Origin: Mucilaginibacter conchicola
GTDB lineage: Bacteria; Bacteroidota; Bacteroidia; Sphingobacteriales; Sphingobacteriaceae
Length of the DNA stretch: 64,000 nucleotides
Assembly: GCF_003432115.1 (NCBI RefSeq)
Contig: NZ_QWDC01000002.1
Coordinates: 248,001-312,000 of the forward strand
Direction of reading: 5' to 3'
How positions within the stretch are numbered: the first letter of the stretch is position 1; every line of letters begins with the position of its first letter. The translations under genes were made by a program, and so were the position numbers. The notes beneath the pieces were generated by a model. It saw only the letters and a program-made list of their open reading frames with translations. It did not search any database and was not told where the DNA came from. Below, piece by piece: positions 17,164 to 26,878 of this stretch.

Positions 17164-17194
17164 GCCCCGCCGGGTTGGCAGGGCCTTTTAAAAT
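17164..17194 (-). terminator. Terminator after the small secreted-protein gene
   Basis: On the minus strand, AAGGCCCTGCC and GGCGGGGCTT are complementary with one mismatch, followed by TTTTTT. It lies about 20 nt downstream of the stop of the gene at 17212-17574. Confidence 0.7.
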
Positions 17195-17211
17195 TGTTAT
17201 AGGGTTGTGGG

Positions 17212-17574
17212 TTACTTGGCGCGTTTAAGAACAAAGTGCGAGCTGCTGCCGCCAAAATCAATATCCATAGCACAAGAATCTGCATAGGCTTTGCCTTTAT
17301 GCGGATAATCGGTACCTGATACGTTTACGCTGAAGCTAAAATCATCGCCTTTAATTTTTCCGTTATCTAACGATATTTCGCCCATTTGTGATGATACCGT
17401 ACCGGTTAACTTTTCGCCATCGGCCTTAAAGTTATATGATACATCCAAGGCGTTACCATCAGGTGTTGAGATGGTACCGTTCCATTTGCCGTTAACATCA
17501 GCAAAAACTGCCGCTGCCACACATACCGCAACAAAGCATGAAAGCAGGATAGTGCTAAATAATTTTTTCTTCAT
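17212..17574 (-). CDS. Small secreted protein, unknown function
   Basis: The 120-residue protein has a signal peptide (MKKKLFSTILLSCFVAVCVAAAVFA). The mature part is a small beta domain with repeated Trp/Gly motifs: VNGKWNGTISTPDGNALDVSY, ADGEKLTGTVSSQMG and KGDDFSFSVNVSG. The alternating-strand pattern resembles lipocalin-like domains seen in Bacteroidota, but I cannot name the family. It is a monocistronic unit ended by a terminator at 17164-17194. Confidence 0.7.
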   Translation of the reverse strand: MKKKLFSTILLSCFVAVCVAAAVFADVNGKWNGTISTPDGNALDVSYNFKADGEKLTGTVSSQMGEISLDNGKIKGDDFSFSVNVSGTDYPHKGKAYADSCAMDIDFGGSSSHFVLKRAK

Positions 17575-17674
17575 ATCGGGGTCTATAGTTTATAGCTCTA
17601 AGATAACATTTTAATTAAAACCAAATCATAAACAGCACATTAAATAATCAAATGCCATCTATTCTCCTTTGCAT

Positions 17675-18409
17675 TTACACGGCAACTAACCCTGTGTTGG
17701 TCAACAGGATATCGCAATGGCTTAATTTCAGTTTTGAAGCGCCATGCCAAAACATAGAATAAAGGCCTGAAACGGTGAACCCATAAGGTGCTAAATAATT
17801 AAGCAGGGTTGAAACGTAGGTTTGGCAGTTATTATTGATATCAAAACCGGCTTCTATGTAAATAAACTTTACATGATCTTTCAACATAGGTTTAAGCCCA
17901 TCAAGCACACTTATTTCAAAACCCTCGGTATCTATCTTTAAAATATCAATTGTAGAGATATCATATTTCTCAACTACACTTAAGCCTGTAATTACCTCTA
18001 TCGTTTCTTCATCGGGCAAGTTTGTATTATTAGCCCCGTTTAATGAGCTAACGCCATTGTAATTTGCAGATTTGTAAATTTTTGCCTCTCCCTGTTCGCT
18101 GCCCAGCGCATTCCTGAAACATCTAATGCGCTTATTACCTGCGGTGGCTAACACCATTTTATCGTACACACTTTTTACAGGTTCAAAAGTGTATATATCT
18201 GCATTTTTAAAATGCCGGGCATAATAGTTAGCAGTTTGGCCCTCGTTACCACCAACATCAAAAATAACTTTCGGATCTACTGCTGCTCTTTTGAGGTCTA
18301 AAACTGCAATACGGCCATTTGGTATAAAAGGTACATACCGGTGATTGCGGCGTATCAGACCTTCCTGTAACTTCTCAATAGCAGCACCTACAATATATTT
18401 TAGACCCAT
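17675..18409 (-). CDS. FkbM-family methyltransferase
   Basis: The 244-residue protein has a class I SAM methyltransferase core. The SAM motif is IFDVGGNEGQTANYYA (around residues 69-84), followed by IYTFEPV (acidic residue E). The FkbM hallmark is IDILKIDTEGFEISVLDGL (around 154-172). Members O-methylate sugars or polyketides, so it may methylate surface glycans. The neighbours downstream (from 20764) are polysaccharide genes, though dnaK lies between. Confidence 0.85.
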   Translation of the reverse strand: MGLKYIVGAAIEKLQEGLIRRNHRYVPFIPNGRIAVLDLKRAAVDPKVIFDVGGNEGQTANYYARHFKNADIYTFEPVKSVYDKMVLATAGNKRIRCFRNALGSEQGEAKIYKSANYNGVSSLNGANNTNLPDEETIEVITGLSVVEKYDISTIDILKIDTEGFEISVLDGLKPMLKDHVKFIYIEAGFDINNNCQTYVSTLLNYLAPYGFTVSGLYSMFWHGASKLKLSHCDILLTNTGLVAV

Positions 18410-18445
18410 AGCGCTAAGATATATATTTTCATGGCTTTGCTTTTT

Positions 18446-18474
18446 AATCTCTGATTAACCAACCTCCGATCTCT
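18446..18474. repeat. Solo copy of the repeat that flanks the four-helix-bundle gene
   Basis: AATCTCTGATTAACC and AACCTCCGATCTCTA here resemble the 23-bp arm at 59633-59655 (CTAATCTCCAACCTCTGATCTCT), with an insertion of about 8 nt. It sits just upstream of the FkbM gene start, on the dnaK side. Confidence 0.45.
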
Positions 18475-18636
18475 AAACCACTGCCAACCTGTCACCGAAA
18501 AGTAATCCGGTGCTGACGGTTTGTACAGTACATGACATCATTTTATCCATTTTTCTGCCAAAATAATATTGGCACAAGCATTGATAAATAGAGGGAGAAA
18601 CAAAACATTAATCAATAAAATATCAATCATCATAAT

Positions 18637-20541
18637 ATGTCTAAAATAATTGGAATTGACTTAGGAACAACCAACTCCTGCGTTGCAGTAATGGAAGGTA
18701 ACGAGCCTGTAGTTATTGCAAACAGCGAAGGCAAACGTACTACGCCATCCGTTGTAGCTTTTGTTAACGATGGCGAGCGTAAAGTAGGTGATCCTGCAAA
18801 ACGCCAGGCTATCACAAACCCTACAAAAACTATCTATTCAATAAAACGCTTTATGGGTAACCAGTTTAACGAGGTTACTAAAGAAGTAGAGCGCGTACCT
18901 TACAAAGTTGTAAAAGGCGACAATAATACTCCACGTGTTGAAATTGGCGACCGTAAATATACGCCGCAAGAGATCTCTGCCATGATACTTCAGAAAATGA
19001 AGAAAACGGCAGAAGACTTTATCGGTTCTGAAGTTACTGAAGCGGTTATTACCGTACCTGCTTACTTTAACGATGCACAACGCCAGGCTACTAAAGAAGC
19101 CGGTGAAATTGCTGGTTTAAAAGTTCGCCGTATTATTAACGAGCCTACTGCTGCTGCCCTTGCCTACGGTTTGGACAAAGCACACAAGGATATGAAAATT
19201 GCAGTTTTTGACTGTGGTGGTGGTACGCATGACGTATCAATCCTTGACCTTGGCGATGGCGTGTTTGAAGTAAAAGCAACCGATGGTGACACTCACCTTG
19301 GTGGTGACGACTTTGACCAGGTGATCATTGACTGGATGGCTGACGAATTTAAAAGCGACGAAGGTGTAGACCTGCGTAAAGACCCAATGGCTTTACAACG
19401 CTTAAAAGAAGCAGCTGAGAAAGCTAAGATTGAGTTATCAAGCTCTACTCAAACCGAGATCAACCTGCCATACATTACTGCAGGTGCCGAGGGCCCAAAA
19501 CACTTGGTTAAAACTTTAACCCGTGCAAAATTTGAGCAATTGGCTGATAGCCTGATCAAACGTACTATTGATCCGTGTAAAACTGCTTTGAAAAACGCAG
19601 GTTACAGCGCATCAGATATCGATGAGATCATCCTTGTTGGTGGTTCAACCCGTATCCCTGCTATACAGGATGCAGTACAAAAATTCTTCGGTAAAGCACC
19701 ATCAAAAGGCGTTAACCCTGATGAGGTAGTAGCTATTGGTGCTGCTATACAAGGTGGTGTATTAACCGGCGAAGTAAAAGATGTGTTATTGTTAGATGTT
19801 ACCCCACTTTCATTAGGTATCGAGACCATGGGTGGCGTAATGACCAAACTGATCGAATCTAACACTACCATCCCAACTAAAAAATCTGAAACGTTCTCAA
19901 CTGCGTCTGACAGCCAGCCATCAGTAGAGATCCATATTTTACAAGGTGAGCGCCCAATGGCATCTGCTAACCGCACCATAGGCCGTTTCCACCTGGATGG
20001 TATACCACCGGCACCACGCGGTGTGCCTCAAATTGAAGTAACCTTTGATATTGATGCTAACGGTATATTACACGTATCTGCAAAAGATAAAGCTACCGGT
20101 AAAGAGCAAAAGATCCGTATCGAAGCTTCATCGGGCTTAACTGATGCTGAGATCAAGAAAATGAAAGACGAAGCTGAAGCTAACGCTGATGCCGATAAAA
20201 AAGCAAAAGAAGAAGTTGAGAAACTGAACAGTGCTGATGCTTTGATCTTCTCTACCGAGAAACAGTTGAAAGAATACGGCGACAAGATACCTGCTGACAA
20301 AAAAGCACCTATCGAAGCTGGCTTAGAAAAACTGAAAGCTGCTTACTCTGCTAAAAACTTAGAAGAGATTGAAACAGCACAAACAGAGCTAAACACTGCA
20401 TGGACCGCAGCTTCTGAAGACATGTACAAAGCTTCTGCCGAAGCTGGTCAACAACCGGGCGCTGACGCAGGTGCAGCTGGTGGCCAACCAGAGGGTGGCG
20501 CTGATAATGTAACTGATGTAGACTTTGAAGAAGTTAAGTAA
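18637..20541 (+). CDS. dnaK: Hsp70 chaperone DnaK
   Basis: The 634-residue protein is a standard DnaK. Residues 1-385 are the ATPase domain with [17 protein letters not shown] and [19 protein letters not shown] (the usual F of GGGTFDVS is H here). Residues 390-510 are the substrate-binding domain with [19 protein letters not shown] helical lid and a Gly/Ala-rich linker end in [10 protein letters not shown], the conserved tail. It folds and protects nascent and stressed proteins, together with DnaJ and GrpE, which are not encoded nearby. It is a single-gene unit, ended by a strong terminator. Upstream is a 227-nt gap without a clear heat-shock box. Confidence 0.98.
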   Translation: MSKIIGIDLGTTNSCVAVMEGNEPVVIANSEGKRTTPSVVAFVNDGERKVGDPAKRQAITNPTKTIYSIKRFMGNQFNEVTKEVERVPYKVVKGDNNTPRVEIGDRKYTPQEISAMILQKMKKTAEDFIGSEVTEAVITVPAYFNDAQRQATKEAGEIAGLKVRRIINEPTAAALAYGLDKAHKDMKIAVFDCGGGTHDVSILDLGDGVFEVKATDGDTHLGGDDFDQVIIDWMADEFKSDEGVDLRKDPMALQRLKEAAEKAKIELSSSTQTEINLPYITAGAEGPKHLVKTLTRAKFEQLADSLIKRTIDPCKTALKNAGYSASDIDEIILVGGSTRIPAIQDAVQKFFGKAPSKGVNPDEVVAIGAAIQGGVLTGEVKDVLLLDVTPLSLGIETMGGVMTKLIESNTTIPTKKSETFSTASDSQPSVEIHILQGERPMASANRTIGRFHLDGIPPAPRGVPQIEVTFDIDANGILHVSAKDKATGKEQKIRIEASSGLTDAEIKKMKDEAEANADADKKAKEEVEKLNSADALIFSTEKQLKEYGDKIPADKKAPIEAGLEKLKAAYSAKNLEEIETAQTELNTAWTAASEDMYKASAEAGQQPGADAGAAGGQPEGGADNVTDVDFEEVK

Positions 20542-20561
20542 TCGGTTCTCCTTATAAATCG

Positions 20562-20594
20562 AAAAAGCCGGACATTACTGCTCCGGCTTTTTTT
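20562..20594 (+). terminator. Terminator after dnaK
   Basis: AAAAAGCCGGA (20562-20572) and TCCGGCTTTTT (20582-20592) form an 11-bp stem with a 9-nt loop, continued by a T run. It lies 21 nt after the dnaK stop. Confidence 0.9.
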
Positions 20595-20609
20595 GTGTAA
20601 ATACTTTTT

Positions 20610-20713
20610 GTCATTTCGAACGAGGTACGAGGAGAAATCTTGTTATTGATGCTAAGCGATTCGCTATTCAGGGATAACAGGATTTCTCCTCGCTGTCGCT
20701 CGTTCGAAATGAC
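20610..20713. repeat. Hairpin repeat, GTCATTTCGA family
   Basis: The arms start GTCATTTCGAACGAGG and end CTCGTTCGAAATGAC, an almost perfect terminal inverted repeat enclosing inner arms GAGGAGAAATC and GGATTTCTCCTCG. It lies directly behind the dnaK terminator. Two further copies lie at 34298-34425 and 40395-40522. Confidence 0.85.
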
Positions 20714-20723
20714 ATTGTTATTT

Positions 20724-20750
20724 AAACCCCTCTCCTTCGGAGAGGGGTTT
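20724..20750. terminator. Hairpin behind the methyltransferase gene
   Basis: AAACCCCTCTCC (20724-20735) and GGAGAGGGGTTT (20739-20750) form a perfect 12-bp stem with a 3-nt loop. On the minus strand it sits 14 nt after the stop at 20764 and ends in TTT, so it may serve as a terminator. Its sequence belongs to the CTCTCC/GGAGAG repeat family that is also translated inside icmF. Confidence 0.5.
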
Positions 20751-20763
20751 GGGGAGAGGCTTC

Positions 20764-21513
20764 TTACAACGTCGCCTTCACCACAATATATGGCGATAAC
20801 GCTTTGCTATCAATCGGAATAATTTTAGTGAACACCTTGCCCATCACCCAAATCATTTTCGTAATGCCTTTGGCAATAGCAGATTGTTCAGATTTATTCT
20901 CCAACCAAACAGTGAATTTACCGTGGTAGTAGGTCTCAATATCTTTTAAGCCCAAAGCTTTGCAGCTATCGTGCAGCAGGGTAAGATCCATGCTGTTGAT
21001 GTTGTGCTTGTCGTAGTTCTCTTTATCAAAATTCTTTTGCACCCAGCCATTAACGGCTTTGAAGTTTGGCAGGGTGATAAACAACGTGCCGCCCGGCTTT
21101 AAAAACTTGAGGTGCTCTTTTATGATGAACTGTGTATCGTTAAAATGCTCTATCAACCCAAAGGATAACACCATATCAAATTTCTCTGCAGGCTCGTAGG
21201 CAAACAGGTCGGTTTCTATAATGTCGATATCGCCGGGTTTAAGATCATTAGCAGCAAGCAGTTGATTGATCAACTCCGGGTGGATAAAATAATCGAGCAG
21301 GGTAGTTTTAAGGTGCTGGTATTTCTTAAGGTAGATAGAATAATAGCCCGGGAAACCGCCAAGCTCAATAGCGTTTTTGATGCCTTTCTCTTTAATAAGT
21401 TTGCCCAGTATATCACCGAAAACGTAATTAGGTTTCAGCTTAAAGATCAACCCCTTGCGCGATTCCCAAAACGATTTCCAAAAAGTGCGGTCGGTTAGTA
21501 AGTTATTATCCAT
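20764..21513 (-). CDS. SAM-dependent methyltransferase
   Basis: The 249-residue protein has a class I methyltransferase core: motif I AIELGGFPGYYSIYLK at about residue 40-55, then DIIETDLFAYEPAEKFDMVLSFGLIEHF (the post-I and II region). Its C-terminus ends with a hydrophobic MIWVMGKVFTKIIPIDSKALSPYIVV that may associate with the membrane. The likely substrate is a sugar or lipid-linked glycan, inferred from its acetyltransferase and glycosyltransferase neighbours. Its start overlaps the stop of the upstream acetyltransferase gene by 1 nt at 21513. Confidence 0.8.
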   Translation of the reverse strand: MDNNLLTDRTFWKSFWESRKGLIFKLKPNYVFGDILGKLIKEKGIKNAIELGGFPGYYSIYLKKYQHLKTTLLDYFIHPELINQLLAANDLKPGDIDIIETDLFAYEPAEKFDMVLSFGLIEHFNDTQFIIKEHLKFLKPGGTLFITLPNFKAVNGWVQKNFDKENYDKHNINSMDLTLLHDSCKALGLKDIETYYHGKFTVWLENKSEQSAIAKGITKMIWVMGKVFTKIIPIDSKALSPYIVVKATL

Positions 21514-22040
21514 TAAATGCTTTCAATCGGGGCCTCAACCCTGTTATTTAGTATGCGTGCCGGGTTACCAACCGCTACGCTGTTATCGGGTATGCTTTTT
21601 ACTACCACGGCACCTGCACCAATGGTTACGTTGTTGCCGATGCTAATATCGCCAATGATGCAAACATTAGCACCTACATCAACATGGTTACCTAAACGCG
21701 GGCAGCCGCTTAATGTTCCGTCGGCCAGTTTTTTATGGCCAATGGTAACGCCGTTGCGCAGCACACAGTTATCCCCTATGATCACTTTATTGTTCACTAC
21801 CAGGCCCTGTCCATGGTAAAACACAAAGTTTGGGCCTATGGTGAGTTTACGCGGTAGTTCCACCCCCAGGCTCCATTCTACAAAAAAGCGGTAGAACATC
21901 AGGTAGGGGAAAAAGATGATCTTGGTAGGCGTGTATTTGTTAACGGCATTCACCAGCCTGAACATGGTAAGCACCAGCCGCCCCTTAACGTTGCCGCGGT
22001 TAGCTTTCCAATCCTGAAATATGTAGCTGAAGAAACCCAT
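21513..22040 (-). CDS. Hexapeptide-repeat acetyltransferase
   Basis: The 175-residue protein carries a left-handed parallel beta-helix of hexapeptide repeats: VIGDNCVLRNGVTIGHKKL, VDVGANVCIIGDISIGNNVTIGAGAVVVKSIPDNSVAVGNPARIL. The catalytic-type His lies in TIGHKK. This group includes serine O-acetyltransferases and colanic-acid-type sugar acetyltransferases. Given the setting, sugar acetylation is the best guess. It is translationally coupled to the methyltransferase gene. About 100 nt separate it from the divergent glycosyltransferase gene. Confidence 0.85.
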   Translation of the reverse strand: MGFFSYIFQDWKANRGNVKGRLVLTMFRLVNAVNKYTPTKIIFFPYLMFYRFFVEWSLGVELPRKLTIGPNFVFYHGQGLVVNNKVIIGDNCVLRNGVTIGHKKLADGTLSGCPRLGNHVDVGANVCIIGDISIGNNVTIGAGAVVVKSIPDNSVAVGNPARILNNRVEAPIESI

Positions 22041-22137
22041 TATAATCGTTTACCGGTGCTAAACTTCATTTAAACACAAATGACGCAATCAAAAGTAAAA
22101 TTTTTATATTTAGTATCATTATACTTGCCGCTTAGAA

Positions 22138-23412
22138 ATGAAGGTTGCACTCATAAATACATCTGATGCAGGCGGCGGCGCTGCCGAAGCATGCATGCGC
22201 CTGCTTAAAGCCCTTAAGCAACAAAACGTTGAGGCTACCATGGTGGTGCAGGAAAAGCGCCGCCAGGCCGAAGGTGTACATGGTGTTAACCAGGGGTTTT
22301 TCGGCAAGCTAAGAGCAAGATTTAACTTCTTTTTAGAACGCATCCCCTACATTTTATTTGATGAACGCGAAAAAGCCGTGCGTTTTGCTTTCTCTACCGC
22401 CAATGTAGGTACCGATATCAGCCACGATAAAGTGATACGCGAGGCAGATATCATCCACCTGCACTGGACCAACTCGGGCTTCCTTTCTGTTAAAGATCTC
22501 AAAAAAATCTTCGCGCTGAACAAACCCGTGGTTTGGACTTTACATGATATGTGGGCCTTTACCGGCGGCTGCCATTACGCAGGCCCGTGTAACCACTTTA
22601 AAAATCAATGCGGCAATTGCTACTTCCTGCGCGATCCGCAGGACGATGACCTGTCGCACAGCGGATGGATGCGCAAGAGTGCACTATTTGCCGAGGCAAA
22701 GAACCTTTCGATAGTGACCTGTAGTCACTGGCTGGGCGAGGTAGCTATGAAAAGCAGCCTGCTTAAGGGCTTTATGATCGAGGCTATCCCAAATCCTATC
22801 GATACAGAACTTTTTTCGCCCAAAGGCAAAGCCGCCATGCGAACCAAATGGAAAGTTACCGGCGATGCCAAAGTGATCCTGTTTGGTGCAGCTAACATTA
22901 ATGATCGCCGAAAGGGTATCAACTTTTTGGTAGATGCCTTGAAGCATTTGAAAGCTTTGGCGCCTGATGAGCAGGTAGAGATAGTGATTTTTGGGAAGAA
23001 CAAGCATTTCGATACCTCAACCCTACCCTTCAAAGTGCATCAGCTGAATACCATTACTTCACCATCTGATCTGGCAGAGATCTACAGCCTTGCTGATGTT
23101 TTTGTGTCGCCATCGGTAGAAGATAACCTGCCCAACATGATAATGGAAGCTATGGCCTGCGGAACGCCTGTAGTGGCCTTCAACACCGGCGGTATCCCTG
23201 ATCTGATAGACCACTGGACCAACGGCTACCTCGCCGAGTTCAAATCATCTGCCGACCTGGCAACCGGCCTGCAAATGTTATTGACCACGCACGAGTGGGA
23301 TAAATACTCAGCCGCCGCGCGCTATAAAGTGAAACGGGTATTTAATAACGAGAAAGTGGCCGGCCAATATATCTCCCTTTACCAATCTGTACTAAAGCCC
23401 ATCAACGGATGA
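22138..23412 (+). CDS. Glycosyltransferase family 4
   Basis: The 424-residue protein is a GT-B fold retaining glycosyltransferase. The N-terminal domain starts KVALINTSDAGGGAAEACMRL, with HLHWTNSGFLSVKDLKK at about 105. The C-terminal donor-binding domain holds FVSPSVEDNLPNMIMEAMACGTPVVAFNTGG, containing the E-x7-E-like motif. It resembles the WcaC-type enzymes of colanic acid synthesis. It transfers a sugar from a nucleotide sugar onto a lipid-linked glycan on the cytoplasmic face. Its stop overlaps the next gene's start by 4 nt. Confidence 0.88.
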   Translation: MKVALINTSDAGGGAAEACMRLLKALKQQNVEATMVVQEKRRQAEGVHGVNQGFFGKLRARFNFFLERIPYILFDEREKAVRFAFSTANVGTDISHDKVIREADIIHLHWTNSGFLSVKDLKKIFALNKPVVWTLHDMWAFTGGCHYAGPCNHFKNQCGNCYFLRDPQDDDLSHSGWMRKSALFAEAKNLSIVTCSHWLGEVAMKSSLLKGFMIEAIPNPIDTELFSPKGKAAMRTKWKVTGDAKVILFGAANINDRRKGINFLVDALKHLKALAPDEQVEIVIFGKNKHFDTSTLPFKVHQLNTITSPSDLAEIYSLADVFVSPSVEDNLPNMIMEAMACGTPVVAFNTGGIPDLIDHWTNGYLAEFKSSADLATGLQMLLTTHEWDKYSAAARYKVKRVFNNEKVAGQYISLYQSVLKPING

Positions 23413-24161
23413 AACAACCTGTTCTGTCGGTTATCACCATCGTATATAATAACGTGCGCGATATTGAGCGTACCATGCTATCCGTTTTAGGGCAAACCTA
23501 CCCGGCTATCGAATATATTGTTATTGATGGCGCATCAAACGATGGCACGCTGGATGTGGTTAAGAAATACGAAGATCGGCTGGCCAAACTCACCAGCGAA
23601 AAAGATAAAGGCATTTACGATGCCATGAACAAAGGCCTCGCCGCAGCTACCGGCGATTATGTGATCTTCATGAACTCGGGCGATGAGTTTTATGACGATG
23701 GCACCGTTACCAAAGTGTTTGCCACCGCACCCGATGCCGACATTTACTACGGTGAAACCGAAATGGTGAACGATGCCCGCGAAAGCCTGGGCCAACGCCG
23801 CCACAAAGCACCCAATAAGTTTACCTGGAGAGGTTTTAAGCATGGCATGAGCATTAGCCATCAGGCCATCTACATCAAACGTTCGCTGGTTGAGCCTTAC
23901 GACCCCAAATATCAGTTGAGTGCGGATATCGACTGGATCATCAAAGCTGCTAAAAAAGCAAAGCAGATAGTCCGCGTAGATGGCTACGTTGCTAAATATT
24001 TGGTAGGCGGCATGTCAAAAGCCAAACACCGACAAAGTTTGCAGGAGCGTTTCGATATCATGAAACGGCATTACGGGTTAATACCAACGTTGTTTAACCA
24101 TGGGGTTATTGCGCTTAACCTTGGCTGGTATTGGTTGTTGCATAGACGAACGAATGATTAG
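23409..24161 (+). CDS. Glycosyltransferase family 2
   Basis: The 250-residue protein is a GT-A inverting transferase: VITIVYNNVRDIERTMLSVLGQTYPAIEYIVIDGASNDGT at the N-terminus. The DxD-like metal site is in MNSGDEFYDD (about 89-98). It resembles WcaE-type glycosyltransferases. The overlap of 4 nt with the GT4 gene supports joint synthesis of a surface polysaccharide. The neighbouring divergent pair adds methyl and acetyl decoration. Confidence 0.87.
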   Translation: MKQPVLSVITIVYNNVRDIERTMLSVLGQTYPAIEYIVIDGASNDGTLDVVKKYEDRLAKLTSEKDKGIYDAMNKGLAAATGDYVIFMNSGDEFYDDGTVTKVFATAPDADIYYGETEMVNDARESLGQRRHKAPNKFTWRGFKHGMSISHQAIYIKRSLVEPYDPKYQLSADIDWIIKAAKKAKQIVRVDGYVAKYLVGGMSKAKHRQSLQERFDIMKRHYGLIPTLFNHGVIALNLGWYWLLHRRTND

Positions 24162-24172
24162 ATGATAAATCC

Positions 24173-24255
24173 CGTCATTGCGAGGCACGAAGCAATCTCC
24201 GAACTATGCAGAGCAAGCTTGTCCTAAAGAGATTGCTTCGTACCTCGCAATGACG
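24173..24255. repeat. Hairpin repeat, GTCATTGCGAGG family
   Basis: CGTCATTGCGAGG with CCTCGCAATGACG are terminal inverted repeats, and inner arms CGAAGCAATCTC and GAGATTGCTTCG complete the stem. It lies 11 nt after the GT2 stop. Related copies lie at 27564-27656 and 32433-32513. Confidence 0.85.
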
Positions 24256-24270
24256 CGGTGGAGATAAACA

Positions 24271-24300
24271 AAAAAGGCGATGATCTCTCATCGCCTTTTC
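24271..24300. terminator. Bidirectional terminator
   Basis: AAAAGGCGATGA (24272-24283) and TCATCGCCTTTT (24288-24299) form a perfect 12-bp stem with loop TCTC. T runs occur on both sides, so it can end both the GT2 and the yfhO-like transcripts. Confidence 0.85.
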
Positions 24301-24316
24301 TTATAAGCTAAGCTGG

Positions 24317-26788
24317 TTAAGCTTTTGCAGGTTGTTTGTTTTTACGTTCGCTGTATGCGGCACCGGCAAGGGCAAGCACCAATAATACCGAACCTGCAAG
24401 CGAAATATTCTCGCCGGTGTAGTATGAGTTTGGGTGGAATATGAACTCTACCTTGTGGTTACCTACCGGGATAGTTGCTGCGCGTAACAGGTAATCTGCA
24501 CGATAGTACGGTTGCTCAACACCATCAATTTTCATTGTCCAGCCTTTGTCATAGTATATCTCAGAGAACACGGCTACCTGGTTAGCGGTTGAACCGGTTT
24601 GGTAAACCAAATGCTCGGGTGCGTAACTAACCAATTTAATAGAGCCATTAGCATCATATCCTAATGTTTTGGCTTCAACTGTTTTCTTAAAGCTCTCGTC
24701 AACCATAGCTTCGGTCTGAGGGTCGAAACTGCTGATGGCCTGCATCTCCTGATCGGCGCCTTTTACATATTTAACGCTTTTTACAAACCATGCGTTGCCA
24801 CAAGCTGTGTTGTTAGCATGCATGCTTGCCGCGCCCGTTTTAGGATCAGGAGTAATGATATACTTGGTATTTAACATATCCAATACATCCTGGTTAACAC
24901 TTTTGGTGAACTGATTTTGAACCAATTCCTCAAAACGGCGCAACCTTGCAGAGTGGAAACCACCCACGGTTTTATAGAAATATGATGAATGCGAATCCTG
25001 GAAAGGATTGCCCAGTGTAAGGTCCATCACCCTGAAGTTTGGATCTTTATCGCGCATAATAAACTCATCAACCTCGCGCGGAACGTAGGCCTGATTCAAT
25101 ACATCACTTGATACAAATGTTTCATCTTTAAGGTAACGTTTATCAACGCTCCACATATCTATCAGCACAACAGCTAAAACTGCAATAGCTGCAAAAGTTG
25201 TATTGATCTTTTGTTTGATCACAATCCATACCAAACCAAAAGCAAGTGCAATGAAGATCAAAGTACGGATAGCATCTTGCCTTTCCAGGGCCTGGCGGTC
25301 TTCAACAAGTGCATTAGCAACTGAATTGGCCATGCCGGTATCGCCACGGAAAGCTTGCGCCAGCGCGTTGATCAAATTTTGGTGCTCAGTACCTTTAAAG
25401 CTAAGAATAAGGCCCGGCAGTACAATCATCAGCAAGGTTAAACCACCGGTGATGTAGAATGCCAGTTTTGCTTTAGCAAATACAAAAGCTTTATCCGGGT
25501 TTTCAAACACCTCGTTCAAAGCAAGGAAAGCCAGCAGCGGGAAGCATAGTGATGCTATTACCAACGTAGACTCTACTGCACGGAACTTATTATAAAGCGG
25601 GAAGTAATCAAAGAACAGATCTGATATAAACGGCAGGTTTTTACCAAACGATAAGAACACGCTTAGCAATACCGCACCAAGCAACCACCATTTAATACGG
25701 TTTTTGATGATGATTAAGCCCAGTACAAAAAAGAAGAATACTACTGCACCAAAATACCATGGGCCGTTGGTGCTTGGTTTATTGCCCCAGTAAAGCGGCA
25801 ACTGCGAAGCCAATTGCTGCGCCTGGCCGGCATCAACACCTTTATCAATTAATGATTTGGCAACCTTTGAATCTTCGCCCCTTGTGGTGCTACTGCCGCC
25901 ACCGTAGGCGTTAGGGATAAAGAATGTAAATATTTCAGTAGGGCTTTCGCTCCAGGTATAAGCGTAGTCTTTATCTAAACCGGCACTTTCGGCAGTGGTT
26001 TCACTTTTCAAATTCGGTTTACCACGAATGGTGTATTTACTATATTCGTAAGTGGTCCACAGCGAGCCTGCGTTAACCAATACGGCTATGATAGTGCCCG
26101 CAAAAAGATAAGCGATGGCCTTAAAGAACGGCTTTGTAAGGCCCGACTTTATAGCGTGGTAAAGCTCGATACATACCAGTATGATGATTGCCAACAGCAG
26201 ATAATAGGTCATCTGCACGTGATTAGAGCGAATCTCCATAGCCATAAAAAGCGCCGTTAACGATGCACCTAACACATACCGGCCGCGTAGTGTCATGATA
26301 ATACTTGCTACAATTGGCGCAAAAAAGGCAATAGCATACGCCTGGTTGGCATGCCCTGCCTCTATATAAATAAAATTGTATGATGAGAACGCGAATGCCA
26401 CAGCACCTGCAGCCGCCAGCCACCTGCTCAGTTTAAGCGTGGTAAATAAGAAGTAAGCGCCAAACAAATAAAGCAAAACAGTATCAACCGGGTTAGGGAA
26501 AATACCTTTTAAACCGTCGATAACGTATGTAGTAGCATTTTTGCCGTACTTGGCCCATATTTGGTAGCTTGGCATACCGCCAAACATCTGGTTTGTCCAT
26601 AACGGTGCGTGGCCGGTTTTCTCCTTCACATCCATTATCTCTTTCTGCATCGCTTTTGCCTGCAAAACATCACTTTGGTATAATATCTTGCCCTGCATAA
26701 TAGGGTTCAAGAAATAAGCATACGTAAGTATGAAAAAAATTGCTGCAACTATCAGATGCCCGCCATTGCGCTTTATCCAGTTGTTCAT
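24317..26788 (-). CDS. YfhO-family multi-pass membrane protein
   Basis: The 823-residue protein begins with a helix (HLIVAAIFFILTYAYFL) and has about a dozen hydrophobic segments up to about residue 540. A large periplasmic-type domain then covers about 555-780, ending with helix SLAGSVLLVLALAGAAYSE. The early loop holds YQSDVLQAKAMQKEIMDVKEKTGHAPLWTNQMFGG. This order fits the YfhO family, which is thought to transfer sugars to lipid carriers or cell-wall polymers. The substrate is unknown. A TATTTTTG box lies at 26839-26832, 43 nt before the start. It ends at a bidirectional terminator. Confidence 0.85.
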   Translation of the reverse strand: MNNWIKRNGGHLIVAAIFFILTYAYFLNPIMQGKILYQSDVLQAKAMQKEIMDVKEKTGHAPLWTNQMFGGMPSYQIWAKYGKNATTYVIDGLKGIFPNPVDTVLLYLFGAYFLFTTLKLSRWLAAAGAVAFAFSSYNFIYIEAGHANQAYAIAFFAPIVASIIMTLRGRYVLGASLTALFMAMEIRSNHVQMTYYLLLAIIILVCIELYHAIKSGLTKPFFKAIAYLFAGTIIAVLVNAGSLWTTYEYSKYTIRGKPNLKSETTAESAGLDKDYAYTWSESPTEIFTFFIPNAYGGGSSTTRGEDSKVAKSLIDKGVDAGQAQQLASQLPLYWGNKPSTNGPWYFGAVVFFFFVLGLIIIKNRIKWWLLGAVLLSVFLSFGKNLPFISDLFFDYFPLYNKFRAVESTLVIASLCFPLLAFLALNEVFENPDKAFVFAKAKLAFYITGGLTLLMIVLPGLILSFKGTEHQNLINALAQAFRGDTGMANSVANALVEDRQALERQDAIRTLIFIALAFGLVWIVIKQKINTTFAAIAVLAVVLIDMWSVDKRYLKDETFVSSDVLNQAYVPREVDEFIMRDKDPNFRVMDLTLGNPFQDSHSSYFYKTVGGFHSARLRRFEELVQNQFTKSVNQDVLDMLNTKYIITPDPKTGAASMHANNTACGNAWFVKSVKYVKGADQEMQAISSFDPQTEAMVDESFKKTVEAKTLGYDANGSIKLVSYAPEHLVYQTGSTANQVAVFSEIYYDKGWTMKIDGVEQPYYRADYLLRAATIPVGNHKVEFIFHPNSYYTGENISLAGSVLLVLALAGAAYSERKNKQPAKA

Positions 26789-26878
26789 TTAAACTTGTTT
26801 AGGGAATACTAATTATAATATTAAAATCTTCCAAAAATAGAAAATTGGATGAGATTAAAAATGATAAGTTTTACAGAA

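Noticed and set aside
18570..18585. Sigma-54-like TGGCAC-N5-TTGAT before dnaK
   Set aside because: The -12 GC is GA here, and dnaK is not a usual sigma-54 target, so I do not call it a promoter.
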